Assembly: GCA_025345505.1 (NCBI GenBank)
Contig: JANVCC010000185.1
Coordinates: forward strand, 3,092,500 to 3,156,499
Source: Todiramphus chloris collaris
Lineage: Eukaryota > Chordata > Aves > Coraciiformes > Alcedinidae
Length of the DNA: 64,000 nucleotides
Direction of reading: 5' to 3'
The notes under the pieces are model-generated. The model worked only from the letters and a program-made list of their open reading frames with translations. It was not told the DNA's origin and made no database searches. Positions 37,723-55,200 of the stretch are shown piece after piece (the stretch's first letter is position 1; the number at the start of each line of letters is the position of its first letter). The position numbers and the translations under genes are program-made.

Positions 37723-40700
37723 TCACTGTCCGTCCTCTGACATCTCAGAAATCCTGTCGATGGATTTAAGGAGCTCGGCGACGAGCTGCAGGGATTCTGC
37801 TCCCGAGAGGAGCTGCCTGGAAGCGGGGAGAGATGCATTAGACAGGGGAGAGGGGAAGGAGGGAGCCTGGCAGCATTCTGCGGGCATTTACCCACACAGG
37901 GGGAGTTTTCAAGAAGCAGTTTATGTGAAGACTTTGCTTTGTGAAGTGTTAAGAGTCTTGGAGAAGTGAAGGATGAGAGTCCAAGTATAAGGGGCTTACA
38001 CTAAGTAAAAATTAAAGACTTGCAGATTTTAGTTATTTTTAGTACCTAAATCTGGAGGAAAGCACGGACTGGCTGAGCTGGCATGAAGAATAACAAAACC
38101 AGAGTTTCAGTCCTAAAAAACCTGCTGGAAACTTATTTGTGATCTCAGTGGAAGTGTCTGGGACAGCATCTGAGTCCTCATCTTGGCACAACTCACTTGA
38201 TGGAGGAGCGGGAGGTGGTTATCACCGTGAGCAGGTTCTGCAAGGCCAGGTCTGCGTTTTGTTTCATCACGGCCAGACTCGCCGACTGCCCCGACCTCAG
38301 GGCCTCGTTCTCTGTCTTGTAACTGTTCAGCTGGACCTAGGGAGGGAAACAAAGGCTTTATGTGAAGGTAACCATGCAGCTCCCGCAGGCTCTCCCCAGC
38401 TAAACCAGCTCATCAACGTGTTCGTTAACGTCTCTCAGCGTCCTTTTTACAGGCTCAGTTTGCAGACCTACGCTTTCAGCCCCGGGTGGTTCAGCGAGGC
38501 TTTGCCAACATCACTGGGTACCTGGAGGAGCGCGTTTTCCTGTCTCAGCTTTGCAGCACTGTTCTCAGCTTTCACAGCCCGCTTCTGAAACGGAACAGAG
38601 ATTGCTTACAGGCAGCAGGCGGTTCGAGCTACGCAGGACCGCGCGGTGCCGGCGCGTGACTTGAAGTGCTATGGTTGTTGTTGTGTGGTTTTGTGCTCTG
38701 AAGGCTTGATGAGATGGGGATAGTGACACCCCAGTCACGTCCCATCATCTGTCTCCTCCCCCGTTTTCCTTTCTCATATCTTCAGGTGCCATCCATCACT
38801 GATGGACATCAATGCTTTGTTTGTGGACAGGAGCAAAAGGTACTGGGTATAAATAATCAAGCTGGAAAAACAGCACTTGGTTCACACGGGCTGCAAAAAC
38901 AGCAACTGAAGTTGTTGATGACTCCAGAAACCGTGTTAATACAAAGACCTCCCTTACTCTGAGTAGTGGGGTGCAGTCAAGGGAAAGGTTTGAACCCACA
39001 TTCGGGGCTGTTCAGTGCTCAGAGGGGTGAAGGAATCTCTTTGGACCTCCTCCCTCTCCTGGGACAGGAAGGAAAAGGAACCAAACTCCACCGTTCCACA
39101 CAAGCTCCTGCTGCTGTGGCCACACCAACACTTACAGTCATCAGCTGGAGATTTTGTTCCACGTGCTGCACCATTGCTTCCAAATCCTGCGTTTCTTTTT
39201 CTTCTTTAATTTTGTTTTCCTCAAGCTTCTTCTCAAGCTTTCTCATCCTTAAAAAACAAGTGACAACATACAGTAAGCACTCGTAACATTAAATACTTGA
39301 AGAAAATTCTAGGGAAGGATCAAGAAGCTCATTCCACAGAACTACACTTCTAGGCTGTGGCTCAGGGGATTTCTTTGCTCAACATCCATTAGCAGGGACA
39401 ATACAGCTGAGTGCAGAAAGGCCCTACAGAAAACTGACAGCACAAGGCCAGAATCAATTGAAATAAGGTTAATTCTGACCCTGTGGAAGTCCTGGCTGAA
39501 AGTGTGAATGCAGAGGGTTCAGATGGGAACTTAAACTGCCACCCGAGACCAGACGTTGGCTTGCTGAACCTCAGGAAATTCAAGTCTCTAAATATCAAGT
39601 TGCTCACCAGCAAAAATAAAAATGCTCTTCTTGATTCAAAGGAGAGAGATTAATTATTCTGTTAGTCTGAAGCTTTACGGAATGCATCCTGTCAAGCCCT
39701 ACCCTCATTTTCCACCTAAGCTGCACAAAGCGTAAGCCACATGAACACACTCATCAGACAGGAGCTTGCTACTTACTTTCCAAGACTTTTTCAGTAAGAA
39801 AACCAGGTTTGTTAAAGCTTTAAAACAAACAGCACAGATTTCAACTACATTGCTCTTCTTTAAAGACGTTGACTGTTTCCCGTGAGCACCTCTTCTAAGA
39901 CAACTCCTTGCTTATGTGGTTATTTCCCCCATACTGTGGCTTACGCACTTGTCTGCTTGAGTTTCAGAGAAAATCTGCAGTTTATTGATCTTGCTTCTCA
40001 AACTGGCATTCTCTTCTTTTAGCTAAAAAATAAAAACTCCCATTAGAAATGAGGGTGTGGTTTCACAACGCTACAAGACCAGTACCAGAAGAAATATTCT
40101 GCTCTGACTCTCAGGCTGGAAAGGCTGCCGCTATTACCTTCACACCTAGTTTCCACCCCCCTCAGAACCACTTAACTGTCACTAACCCCGTGGGGCACAG
40201 AAACGCGGCACCAAACAAGAAGCACGAACGCAACTGATCGAATTAATCCCAAATTAATGGGGATTAATGGGGAAGGGAGTGGCGAAGTCACCTGGGCTAT
40301 GCCACAAGCAGCAAGACAGACAAGCAAACAGATCTGCCCCATGCTGAGAGCGGTTTTTCAGACCCACTCCTCTTGCCCCAGCCGCCAGCACGCTCTGACA
40401 CCCGCTCTGCTGACAGCCGGACAGACAGAGGCTCTGTCTGTCGGTCAGAGGGGTCGGGGTCGGTCCCGAGAAAGCTGCCGGGCGGTCAGAGGGCTGGGTG
40501 CTCACCTCCTCGTAGCTGGGCTGCCGCAGGGGCTCAAAGCCCGGCGCTGGGGGGGTTCCGGGGGAGGCCGCGCTCAGGTCCCCGCTGCCTGCCAGCCCCA
40601 GGCCCTCGCAGAAGAAGGAGCCGGTGGAGAGCGAGGGGGACCCCGCGGCAGCGAGGTGGGCCCGCTCCACGGCCAAGGGCTGGTAGTTCTCGCTCCATTC

Positions 40701-40989
40701 ATCCTCCTCGTCCTCCTCCGCCTCTCCCTGGGGAGCCAGATCCGGGAATAAGGGGGGACCGGGACCGAGGCCGAGGCCGAGTCCGGGCCCGGGCCGAGCC
40801 GTCTGCGGAGGGGAGAACAGAGGGGCTGAGGCGAGCGCCTCGACGCGGCAGGGCCCAATACGAGCCGAGCCCCCGCCCGGGCCCTACCTGCCGGTGGTCG
40901 CGGGCCTTGCTGCGGATGAACTCGCGGAAGGAGAAGGGGTTGGGCTCGGCCGGGGCCGCCGCCGGCAGCGCGCCCTCCCCCGCCGCCAT
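37723..40989 (-). CDS. ENTR1: ENTR1 (SDCCAG3), endosome-associated trafficking regulator
   Basis: ENTR1 is an endosomal coiled-coil protein involved in recycling, cytokinesis and ciliary trafficking. Coding exons, minus strand: 40888..40989, 40506..40802, 39949..40022, 39136..39247, 38522..38584, 38197..38336, 37723..37816. They join in frame to 293 aa. Diagnostic matches to human are PNPFSFREFI near the N-terminus, a long coiled coil at about 130-265 (EENASLRSKINKLQIFSE, KKLEENKIKEEKE, MVQHVEQNLQLMT, KRAVKAEN) and the C-terminal LVAELLKSIDRISEM. Exon 2 adds a Gly/Pro/Leu repeat and an acidic EAEEDEEDE tract. The start is the first ATG, in a GGCGGCCATGG-type context. The remembered human protein is about 435 aa with an N-terminal extension before the FSFREF block that is absent here. 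Confidence 0.93.
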
Positions 40990-41197
40990 GGCCGCCGGCA
41001 GCCGCGCGGGGCGGGGCCTCCCCTGAGCGCGGGCCTATGAGCGAGCGGCAGCCACGGCCTCGGCCAATGGCGAGTTTCCCCGCCCCCCGCAAGCCCCGCC
41101 CCTTTCCGCGGTGGTCACGGAGGCCGCGCGGCGGCGCCTGACGTTGCACCACGTGACCCCGCGCCGGGCGGTGCCGAGGCTCCCGCGTGACGGCAAG

Positions 41198-46495
<5,298 letters not shown>

Positions 46496-48019
46496 AGCCC
46501 CGCATCCCACGCATGTCTTGACAGACTGGCTTCTTTTTTTAATGTGTTTTCAAGATGATAATATTACTTGCAAGCCCTTCCCCCTCATCTTTCCAGGCAT
46601 CCCGTGTGAACGTGGAGCTGCGCTACAGCTGAACAAAGCTGCTTCGGAACACTGGGCTGTGAAGAGCTTGTTACGTTGGGCTCTGGCTGAGTGCTTTGCC
46701 CCTCAGGGTAGGTTACAAGAGCAGAGGGGTGTGTAAAGCCTTCTGGGGGCACTGGGGAGAACACAGCAAACCAAAATACTCATCACTACCACTGAAAGCT
46801 TGTATCTGAGAAGTTGCTGCTGTGTGTTACCACTTAATCACATCGGCCCCACTTGAGGAACGTGGTGGCAAATCAAAGAGCTTGGCTTGCACACCTGAAC
46901 TTTTATAGCTGTTACCAAGATGAGCAAAGTCTCGGTCAAACTCAATTAGGAAAATACTGGTTATTACATTATGACAGTAGTAACAAGTTTTGTGCAGTCC
47001 AGGTCTTGTTACAAGCACCATGGATGCGTTTCAGCAGTGTCATTTACATCTGTAGTGCTACTGGAAGTCACACCTCTGGATGCAGCTTTACAGAGCTCAG
47101 AGGACAATAGACCTGTGGCATAACTAAGTTTCTCTGGGGTCCATCCACAGAGATACTCAGCATAATGCTAACGGACACTTCCTCTAGAATGAAAGGGATC
47201 CTGTTCCTCAGGCTTTTCACCTGCCAGTGAACTGAGGTAAAGAATAAAAGTTCTCTTACTCCAGAGCTGATACACAAACAAAGTTATTAAAGGAGTTGCT
47301 GCTGCTGCACCTTAAACTCGTACCAACTTTCTTCATTGTCACTCAGATGAACTAAAGGCCCTGCAAAAAGACAATGTAGTTGTCAGTCTGGCAGCAGAGA
47401 CGTCGCTCAGCTGGGAGTGGAGGTAGCAAACCAACAGTGTTTAGAAAGCTTATGATCTTGAAAGTGACTGACCCCATGTTACAGAGAGGCAGGAAGCGAA
47501 CTGCCAGGCACTTGACATCCTGAAGAAATGGAAACCCAAAAGAGGAATAAACCATCTGATTTATGTAACATATGGGCTTAAAAATGTAGACACTTGATTG
47601 GCTCAATGTACAATGTAAGGAGCAAGCAAACTGGGAGCAGAACACTGAGGCAGCTATTCCCTGCTTTACCCCCCACCTTTCCTCAGGCAACAGGAAGAAA
47701 ACGTGTTGCATTGCTTCTTGTGGAACCCCCAGTAGGGAAAAGTCCTGTCCAGGTGTCGTGTATGTTTGTAAGAAAATAAAAGAGACCTCTGAATGACTGG
47801 AAAAAGTAGTAGAGTTCTGAAATTCATCAGTTAAGGGCTGGGTTTCTTACCAGGGGGTGAAATGTGCTTTGTGCAGCGTAAACGACCCAAACTGTCCCGC
47901 GTTTCCAGCTGGAGACAAACAGCTCAGGTCATCCCCACAGTTAACATCCATCGTAGGAAGAGCTCTAGTTCTGACAACCCCACAACGAAAGCTGCTTCTC
48001 ATTTAAGGTATTGCATTAA
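46496..48019. other. PMPCA 3'UTR and convergent intergenic space
   Basis: No further coding exon. The + strand AATAAA at 47243..47248 and at 47775..47780 would give PMPCA 3'UTRs of about 0.75 or 1.3 kb. The INPP5E poly(A) signals on the other strand begin at 48020, so the two genes end tail-to-tail within a few hundred bases. Confidence 0.6.
47243..47248 (+). terminator. PMPCA: Poly(A) signal of PMPCA (proximal candidate)
   Basis: AATAAA 748 bp past the PMPCA stop; a second AATAAA at 47775..47780 is the distal alternative. Confidence 0.5.
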
Positions 48020-48031
48020 TTTATTTTTATT
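48020..48031 (-). terminator. INPP5E: Poly(A) signals of INPP5E (two in tandem)
   Basis: Two adjacent minus-strand AATAAA hexamers (48020..48025 and 48026..48031), 1.23 kb past the INPP5E stop, predict a 3'UTR of about 1.25 kb. Confidence 0.6.
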
Positions 48032-49257
48032 CCTTTAAAAAGAAAGGAAAACCAAATACCTGATGGCTACAGACAGGTCAGTGCCAGAAATGTTTGTACC
48101 GCGGAACAGAAGCTCTGTCTTGGACAGGTTGCATAGTTAGCAGCACTTCCTCCAAGGTGTTTGCACGGTGTTTTGTGTACTAAGGTGATTAATGATCCAG
48201 CCGATCTGTGCCCATGAACAGTTTTTATACTTAACATTTTCCCAGTGCCATATTGGTCCACGTGTTACGTTTAGCCTGAAGACAACACTACTTCAAAAAG
48301 AGCAAGTTATTCACAGTCACTGAATTGAAAAAAACTAAACCCAAATGGAATGAGCTGTAATCAGAGGTAATGGAGCTGAGTTGCCGCAGTTTCTCTGCGT
48401 ACTTCCCTCGGACTCACTCGACATCGTCATCACTTTGGTGAAGCCTTACACAGTAGCTGTACAGAGACTGGTATTTCCAACTCAAGTGTCCTGCTGCTGA
48501 AGGCAGGGTGGGTTTCATCACCCCTGGGGAGGGCAAGCGAGTTAAGGAAGGGATTGTTTCAAAGTCTCAACAGCCAAAGACGTGCTGTGAGAGACTGAGA
48601 TTTACCCCCTTGGTAACAGAAGGCCTATAGAATCATGATTGAAAGGCAATTTCTCTACACTTCAAACGTACAGCAGTACATTCACACAGACCTTGCTGTA
48701 GAAGACCAAAAAAGCCCAACAGAGGAGCACCATCCTCACCCACACTGCCCAAATCCCCTGGCTGCTCCCACTTACACATTTTACAGAATACCGTACACTT
48801 GGCTACAGATAAGGAGAAAAAAAACCCCAATCCCACGACATATATAAGCTAACCAGACCCAATCAGACAGACACACAAAAATCATCACCTTTCTGCAGGC
48901 TTTTCTTAGGTCCCCAGTCACACCAGTTCCAGAAGCTGTGCCCCCTCTGCGGAGTCACCTTTAGAACATCTTCAGAGGCTGCACCCAGTTGCTTCCAAAG
49001 ATAAATACAGTTAAAAATAAATCAATTACATCTGTTGGGCTGCACGTCCTAAATAACCGACTTCGTTTTCTTCAGCGAAAGCACTTGAGCTACATGGATT
49101 AGCTCATGCAAATGAATCCAGGATGAGGTTTAAGACATTCTTCACAAGCCACAGCAACTGCCAGAGGTGCTTAAGCAGACAATTCCCTGCAGAGTTTGCC
49201 GTGGCCTGAAATCCTCTTTCCGGGCACCTCTAACACGAGCACTGCAGAGTTCTCAGC

Positions 49258-52200
49258 TCAGGAAATGCTACATATGCTGCTGGATTTTTGGTCCTTTTGC
49301 TCTTGCCGTTTTTGGAGTTCCCTCGTGATCCGCCTCTTTATTCCGATTAAATACAGTTCTCGGTCAAACTGCCCTGCAGCAAGTGGAATGCTACAAAATA
49401 AACACAAGCAATTAGATCAGGGCACAAACACATTCTTTTTGTTTGCCTAACTTTTCCCAGCTAGGGCCAGAAACCCAATTTTCATTTCCTTAAGGCACTC
49501 AAGCTACAGCAGTGGAAGAAAAATGGGTAAAACAAAGTTGTTCTTCCACAGCCACAAGTTAAGGTTTTCCACAACCCATTTCAATGAAGAAAATGTTGGT
49601 TGTAAAAGGCAAACACACTTGAAATTTAAGCAGGGACTTGCCTTCATTGACAAGGGGCACACGTGGGGGGCATTCTTTACGATGCTAAACCAAACCCCAT
49701 TCACCTGAAGAGCTAAACTAGCTTGTTGTTAACTCAAGTGTATTCACTGACGTGGTTCATGCACAAACAGCTGCCCCCTTGGTTCTCGAGGCAGCCCAGC
49801 TTCACAGACTCTGTGATACTTTTTGATGGGTATTTAACCCACAAACAAACCAACCTCAATCCTAACTGCACTACTGATCACGTGAGAAATCACCATTTTC
49901 TAGGTATGGGTCTCAAATCCCCGAGGATGCTACTCACAGAAAAGAGACTAAGTAAGTTTCCGCGACTCGGCCAAATTTTGTAGGGAGTTCTACCAGCAGG
50001 ACAGCCCAGGGGGGGCACTGAGAAGCTGGAGGAGCTCAGGGAACTCCACTGATGGACAGCTGGGTTGAAATGCAGCCACCACTGGGGGAAGGAAAACAGC
50101 ATTGATCCCAAAAAGGGAAAGAAGAACAGCAGAGGGAAGCTGGCTGTGCTGACAGGAAAAACAGACTGCTGCATCTCAGACTAAACACAGATCTACAGGC
50201 AATTGCAACGGGCTCCGCTGTCTCCCTCAGGAGGATTAATGGACTTGGCACCAGGGATTGCAGATGTCAGTGCAAGGTTTAAGTGCTCCTACTGTTCTGA
50301 CCAGCAAGAGCATGTATTAATAAAGAACTAAACAGGCTGCAGAGGGCTAGACGGGATAAACTCTAATTCAGGGACTCTCTAGAGAGGGAAAAATTCTCAA
50401 CAGGAGCATCTGGAGCCCCGTGCAATCCTACGGAGTGGCACAAGGAGGTACTAACTTGTCTCTGCCAGGCCTCACTTTCACACGAAACAAGGCAAACACA
50501 GGCCGATGGTCTGAAGTTTTGATCCCAGGACAGGATGAGTACTTGACAGCGTGGATGTCATCTTTGTACCGACTGCGGTATACAACTCGATCCTGGGGGG
50601 CAGAGAGAGAGAGGGGAGGGTAACTCCCTTTGCACACCCACCCTGGAAAGAAGCACTGCTTCACAAGAGACAAATCCCTTCATTTATCACACTCCACTCA
50701 GGGGAATTAAGGGTCTCGTTCCTGAAAAGCGTGGGGCTGATCCCAACAGCCGTTCCATGCCCAGTTCTGAGCACAGGGGAAAATGCACTGAATAGGAGTA
50801 AGGCAGGGAAAAGAAGATTAGCAACCTGTGCCAAACTCTCCCTGTGCTCACAGATTCAACAATCCTTTCTTCCAAACCAGTTCCACACACCCTGTTGTCC
50901 TGAAGCAACAAATCTCAGCACGACTGTATCTCACGCAGACCAACCGTGGCAAAGCAGCTCTTTCTTGCCAGTGAGAATCCCCTGTTGTGAAGCAGAGCGT
51001 GCTGCTCTGAAAGCCTCCCTTACCGTGTAGGAAGGTGTCCTTTGTTTGGAAGTGGTGTCATAGCTGTCCTTTCCTATGTCAAACTTGTAGGAAGGCCGGA
51101 AATGGATGTCAGCCTCTTGGAATCCTTTGAAAATAGACCCTGTAAGGAAAGGAGAGAACAGCGTGAACAACAAATTCCTCCCTCCTAAGAACCCAGCACA
51201 CTTTCTGCCTTTATTTGATACTGCTTAACTAATGCTGGCTGGAAACCACAGCCATGTACACACAGACTACAAAAACTGGGCTTGGGTTCCAGAAAGTGAA
51301 CTCAGGTTCTTACACAGCAAGGATAAAAACCAGCCAGTGGCTATTTAAACAAGGAACACTTGGCCATACACTTCCCCTTCCACCCCAAGCTCCTGCTGCT
51401 CTGCGAACACTGGTTAGTCAAATGTCTAGACATTTAGTCCTAGACACTGACAGAATGATGTGTAGCTCATAGAGAAGTCAGAAGAAACAGAGCAATAAAA
51501 CACTACAGCAAAAGTCCCTTGTACAGACTGCCACTGGATTTGACAACTGATGGCTTCCTTTTTAAGGGAACTTCACAAGAGGAAGCAGGAAAGGTCTCTA
51601 GGAAATAGGGATTTGGTTGGAATTATTTCTGTGTGTAGAGATATCTGCTCCTGAAGACCAGGGAGAAAACCAGCTGTCCCTCACCCCTGCTCATCTCACT
51701 GGTAAGCTGGTCGTATGCCAGGAGCTTGGACACGTCTGTTTCTGGGTTCTGGTTCAAGATGGAATCCACAGTCTCACGATCCTTATTCAGTCGGAAGTTG
51801 AAGTCACCAAACCAGAACACTTCATCGAACCGCGTTGTGACGTCGCCTGCAAAGCCAAGCCAGAAGAGTCAGTAGCAAGGTGAACATCCTGAAAAGTTCC
51901 ACAAGTTCCAAAACTTTCCTCCCCTGAGTCTGCTTTTGAGGAAAACTGGAGTATATGATTTACCGACACGCTCAGTAAAATGAGTCAATTCACTCTTTCA
52001 AAGTGAGAGCTGGAGGATGCACAGCGTGCTGAGAGTGCTGCTAGGTATGTGCAAGGAACAGGCATAAATTCTTTCCTTTTACTGCTGAGATAAAACACCT
52101 GAGCATGTTTTCTGCCTGTGACCATGACAGAATGTGGTAATAAAAAACCAGTAGAAAAATAGAACAGAAATTAAAAAAATAATAATAAAATCATAGAAAC

Positions 52201-55200
52201 AAAGCACTCCTCTGTGTGTATGCGTTGAACTAGTGTCCCCTCTCTTTGTTTTTGAAATGATTTCTACTTGTTTTAGAAAACACTCTGAAAGTGAAAGACA
52301 TCTGTAAGATTGGTAAAAATTACACCAAAATTATCTTATTGCTGTTCTGAGAAAAATAACATCCCGTGAAAGTTCCTTTTCTTTTCTCTCTCCTGCTTCG
52401 TTTCAACCTTTTGTCTCAAACTCCCCCCAAAATTATGCCCCACCCAAAAAAAAACCCCAGAAAAAACAAAAAAAAACCATCACGAGAATAATAATCATCC
52501 TCAGACAAAAGGCCCATGGGCTCTGTTTATCCCATCTCAGAGGAGCACTCTTTCTCTCTTCCCTAGTGTAGGCCAAAAGACAACGCAGAAGCTCTGTCCC
52601 TGGGGGCTCCCACCCAAGCACAGCCTCACACTTACTGGAACAGGATCGATACGGGTTCGTGTCTGGAACGTTCTTGGGAAGTGTAAGGGCCTGGATGGTT
52701 TTATTGTAGTCCATTTTCCTCTCATTCACTTTACTGTCCCCAGCTGAAAGACAGAGATCCTGTTACTGCCAGTGATGCTTTTTTGTCATTCAGTTACCAT
52801 TCTGGGTTAACGGGAGCTCCCAAAGGCCATCAGAGATTTCCCACCCGTGAAACGCAACACCGACCCAGGGAGTACACACGCTGAAAAACAGTGGCAGAAA
52901 GTGTGGCAAAAGGGATATGATTGTGCAGAGTACATTTCTGGGTTTCTAAACACAGTTCTTTTGTAGGTTTGCTACCAAAAAAAGAAATCCTCCTTCCTTA
53001 TTCTTCTCAGCTCAGCAATCCTGAGCTTGCAGTCTGTCCTACTCCTCTATCCCCCTGCAGCTTTTTTACCTTTGTCAAGCCACCCTCCTCCTCCCTCAAC
53101 CAGGACACTTCTAACAAAGCTGTAAACATCTCACATGTGAAGTGGGAGGTGATGAAGAGAAAGGAGGTCCCAAAAAATGTGAAGCAGATTCCCAGAGCGC
53201 CTTTGGTTTTGATCTGAGATACGATTCGAGTTGTCACCGTGGCATACTCCACCTCTAGAAGAAAAAGAAGATGCTTTTACTGAAAAGCCTCTAGAAACAG
53301 TGAGGAGGAAAGTCATAGAATCATTTAGGTTGGAAAAGACCTTTAAGACCATCAAGTCCAACCGTTAACCCTACTCTACCACATCCACCATATCCCCAAG
53401 CACCGCATCTATGTGGCTTTCAAACACATCCAAGGATGGTGTCTCAAGCACCTCCCTGGGCAAGGTCAGCCCTGGAGAAAAGGGCAGTCCCTTCACCTCC
53501 CCACTCTCCAGCTCCTGCTGCACCACACACCTGAGCAGAACCAGATAAGGTCCCTCCGGATGAAGACCGACATGTAGAGCACTCCGTGTGCAGCGGAGTA
53601 GAGCATGACGTAGTGAGGGCCCAGCGTCTCTTGCAGGCGGATCTCCCACTCTCTCCTGCAGGAAAGAGCAACCGCTGGGTCAGGAGGACAGAACAAGAGA
53701 CCAGGAACCAGGAAAGGAAAGCAGCGTTGTGAAATGAGTGAGCCCCACGATAAGGAACCTCGAGTAAGCGTAAGCAAAACCCCGGCTGCCACAGGGCGCT
53801 GCGGGGCAGGGAAGGGTGGCCATGGGGACGCGGCACCCCAAGCTGCAGTCACTCTCACTGGCCTGAGCAGCTTGCAAAGCTAAGAAAAGAGAGTCCTGCT
53901 GGGAAGATCCCCTGAAAAAGCAGAGTCTGACAGAAGAGAGGGGAGCCATAAAAAAAATAATTCCAAAGGCTGGAACCCCTCTGCTGGGAGGCCAGGCTGG
54001 GAGAGCTGGGGCTGTTCAGCTTGGAGAAGAGAAGGCTCCAGGGAGACCTTCTTGTGGTCTTTCAGTGCTTCAAGGGGCCTGTCGGAAAGATGGGCACAAT
54101 CACCTTCACAGGGCCTGTTGTGACAGGACAAGGGGAGAGCCTGGCCCAGGCTGCCCAGAAAGGTGGTGGCTGCCCCATCCCTGGCACCATTGCAGGGCAG
54201 GTTGCCCGGGGCTCTGAGCACCCTGCTCTAGCTGCAGATGGCCCTGCTCCAGGCAGGGGGGTTGGACCGGGTAAGGGTGAAAGGTGCCTTCCCACCCAAA
54301 GCATTCCATGGTTCTGTGAGGCTTCAACCTGCTCTCCTGGGGTTGGTCAGTCTGCAGCAATGTACTGCTGATGAGCACGGGGCTGCTGCTGCCAACACCC
54401 AGGCTGTGAGCTGGGCTCGTGGCCACCGCCGAGAGATGGCAAGATGCTCAAAGCACAGGCACTGATCTGGGGCACGATGCCCACAGACACCAGACAGGAG
54501 TTTTGCTATCAGCTGCCTCAACAACAGGACCGAGTTTTGTATTTACAGGTTTTTGTGGCGTTTTCCTCTATAACCCATTTCGCTCGATGCTCACGCCATG
54601 GAATTCAGAGTCGTGCTAAATGGGCTGTTTACTGAAAAATGTGAGCAATACAATGAAGACTATTTCCAGACTAATTAAAACCAAAGTAATTAGTTAACAA
54701 TAAAAGAGGATGGTTCATTACATTGTTTTTGCTACCTGTCTGGACAGCCTTCTTGAACCCCAATGACATACATGTCCTGGGCATAGTCGGGATCTGTTGG
54801 CAATAAGAAGTCATCCAGATTCAATGGGAGTTCCTATTAGATATATTTAAAAAAAAATATATGAATCAATTAGCAATATTAGTTATGCAAGACTTACTAG
54901 AGAAGTACAAGAAAGGTCACAGCTAAACTACCAAGTCCCACAGCACATGATAACAATTCAGGCTTCAAAAAATAGGCTACGCTTCTCCTTCCCACGGCAG
55001 ACGTCAGCTGCTGCCACTCCAGCAGTAACCAGGGTTCCCCAGTTCAGCCATGGGGGCCAGGAACGTGGTGTTCCTCACTTCCTGGTTATTTACTGAACGC
55101 ACCAGGGGTTGCACGTGTCCTGCCAAGCACAACTTCTCAGTGGGATCTTCTCAGCTGGTGGGATCAATGTGGAATTCCTAGGCTAGGTGAAAGGGCAGGC

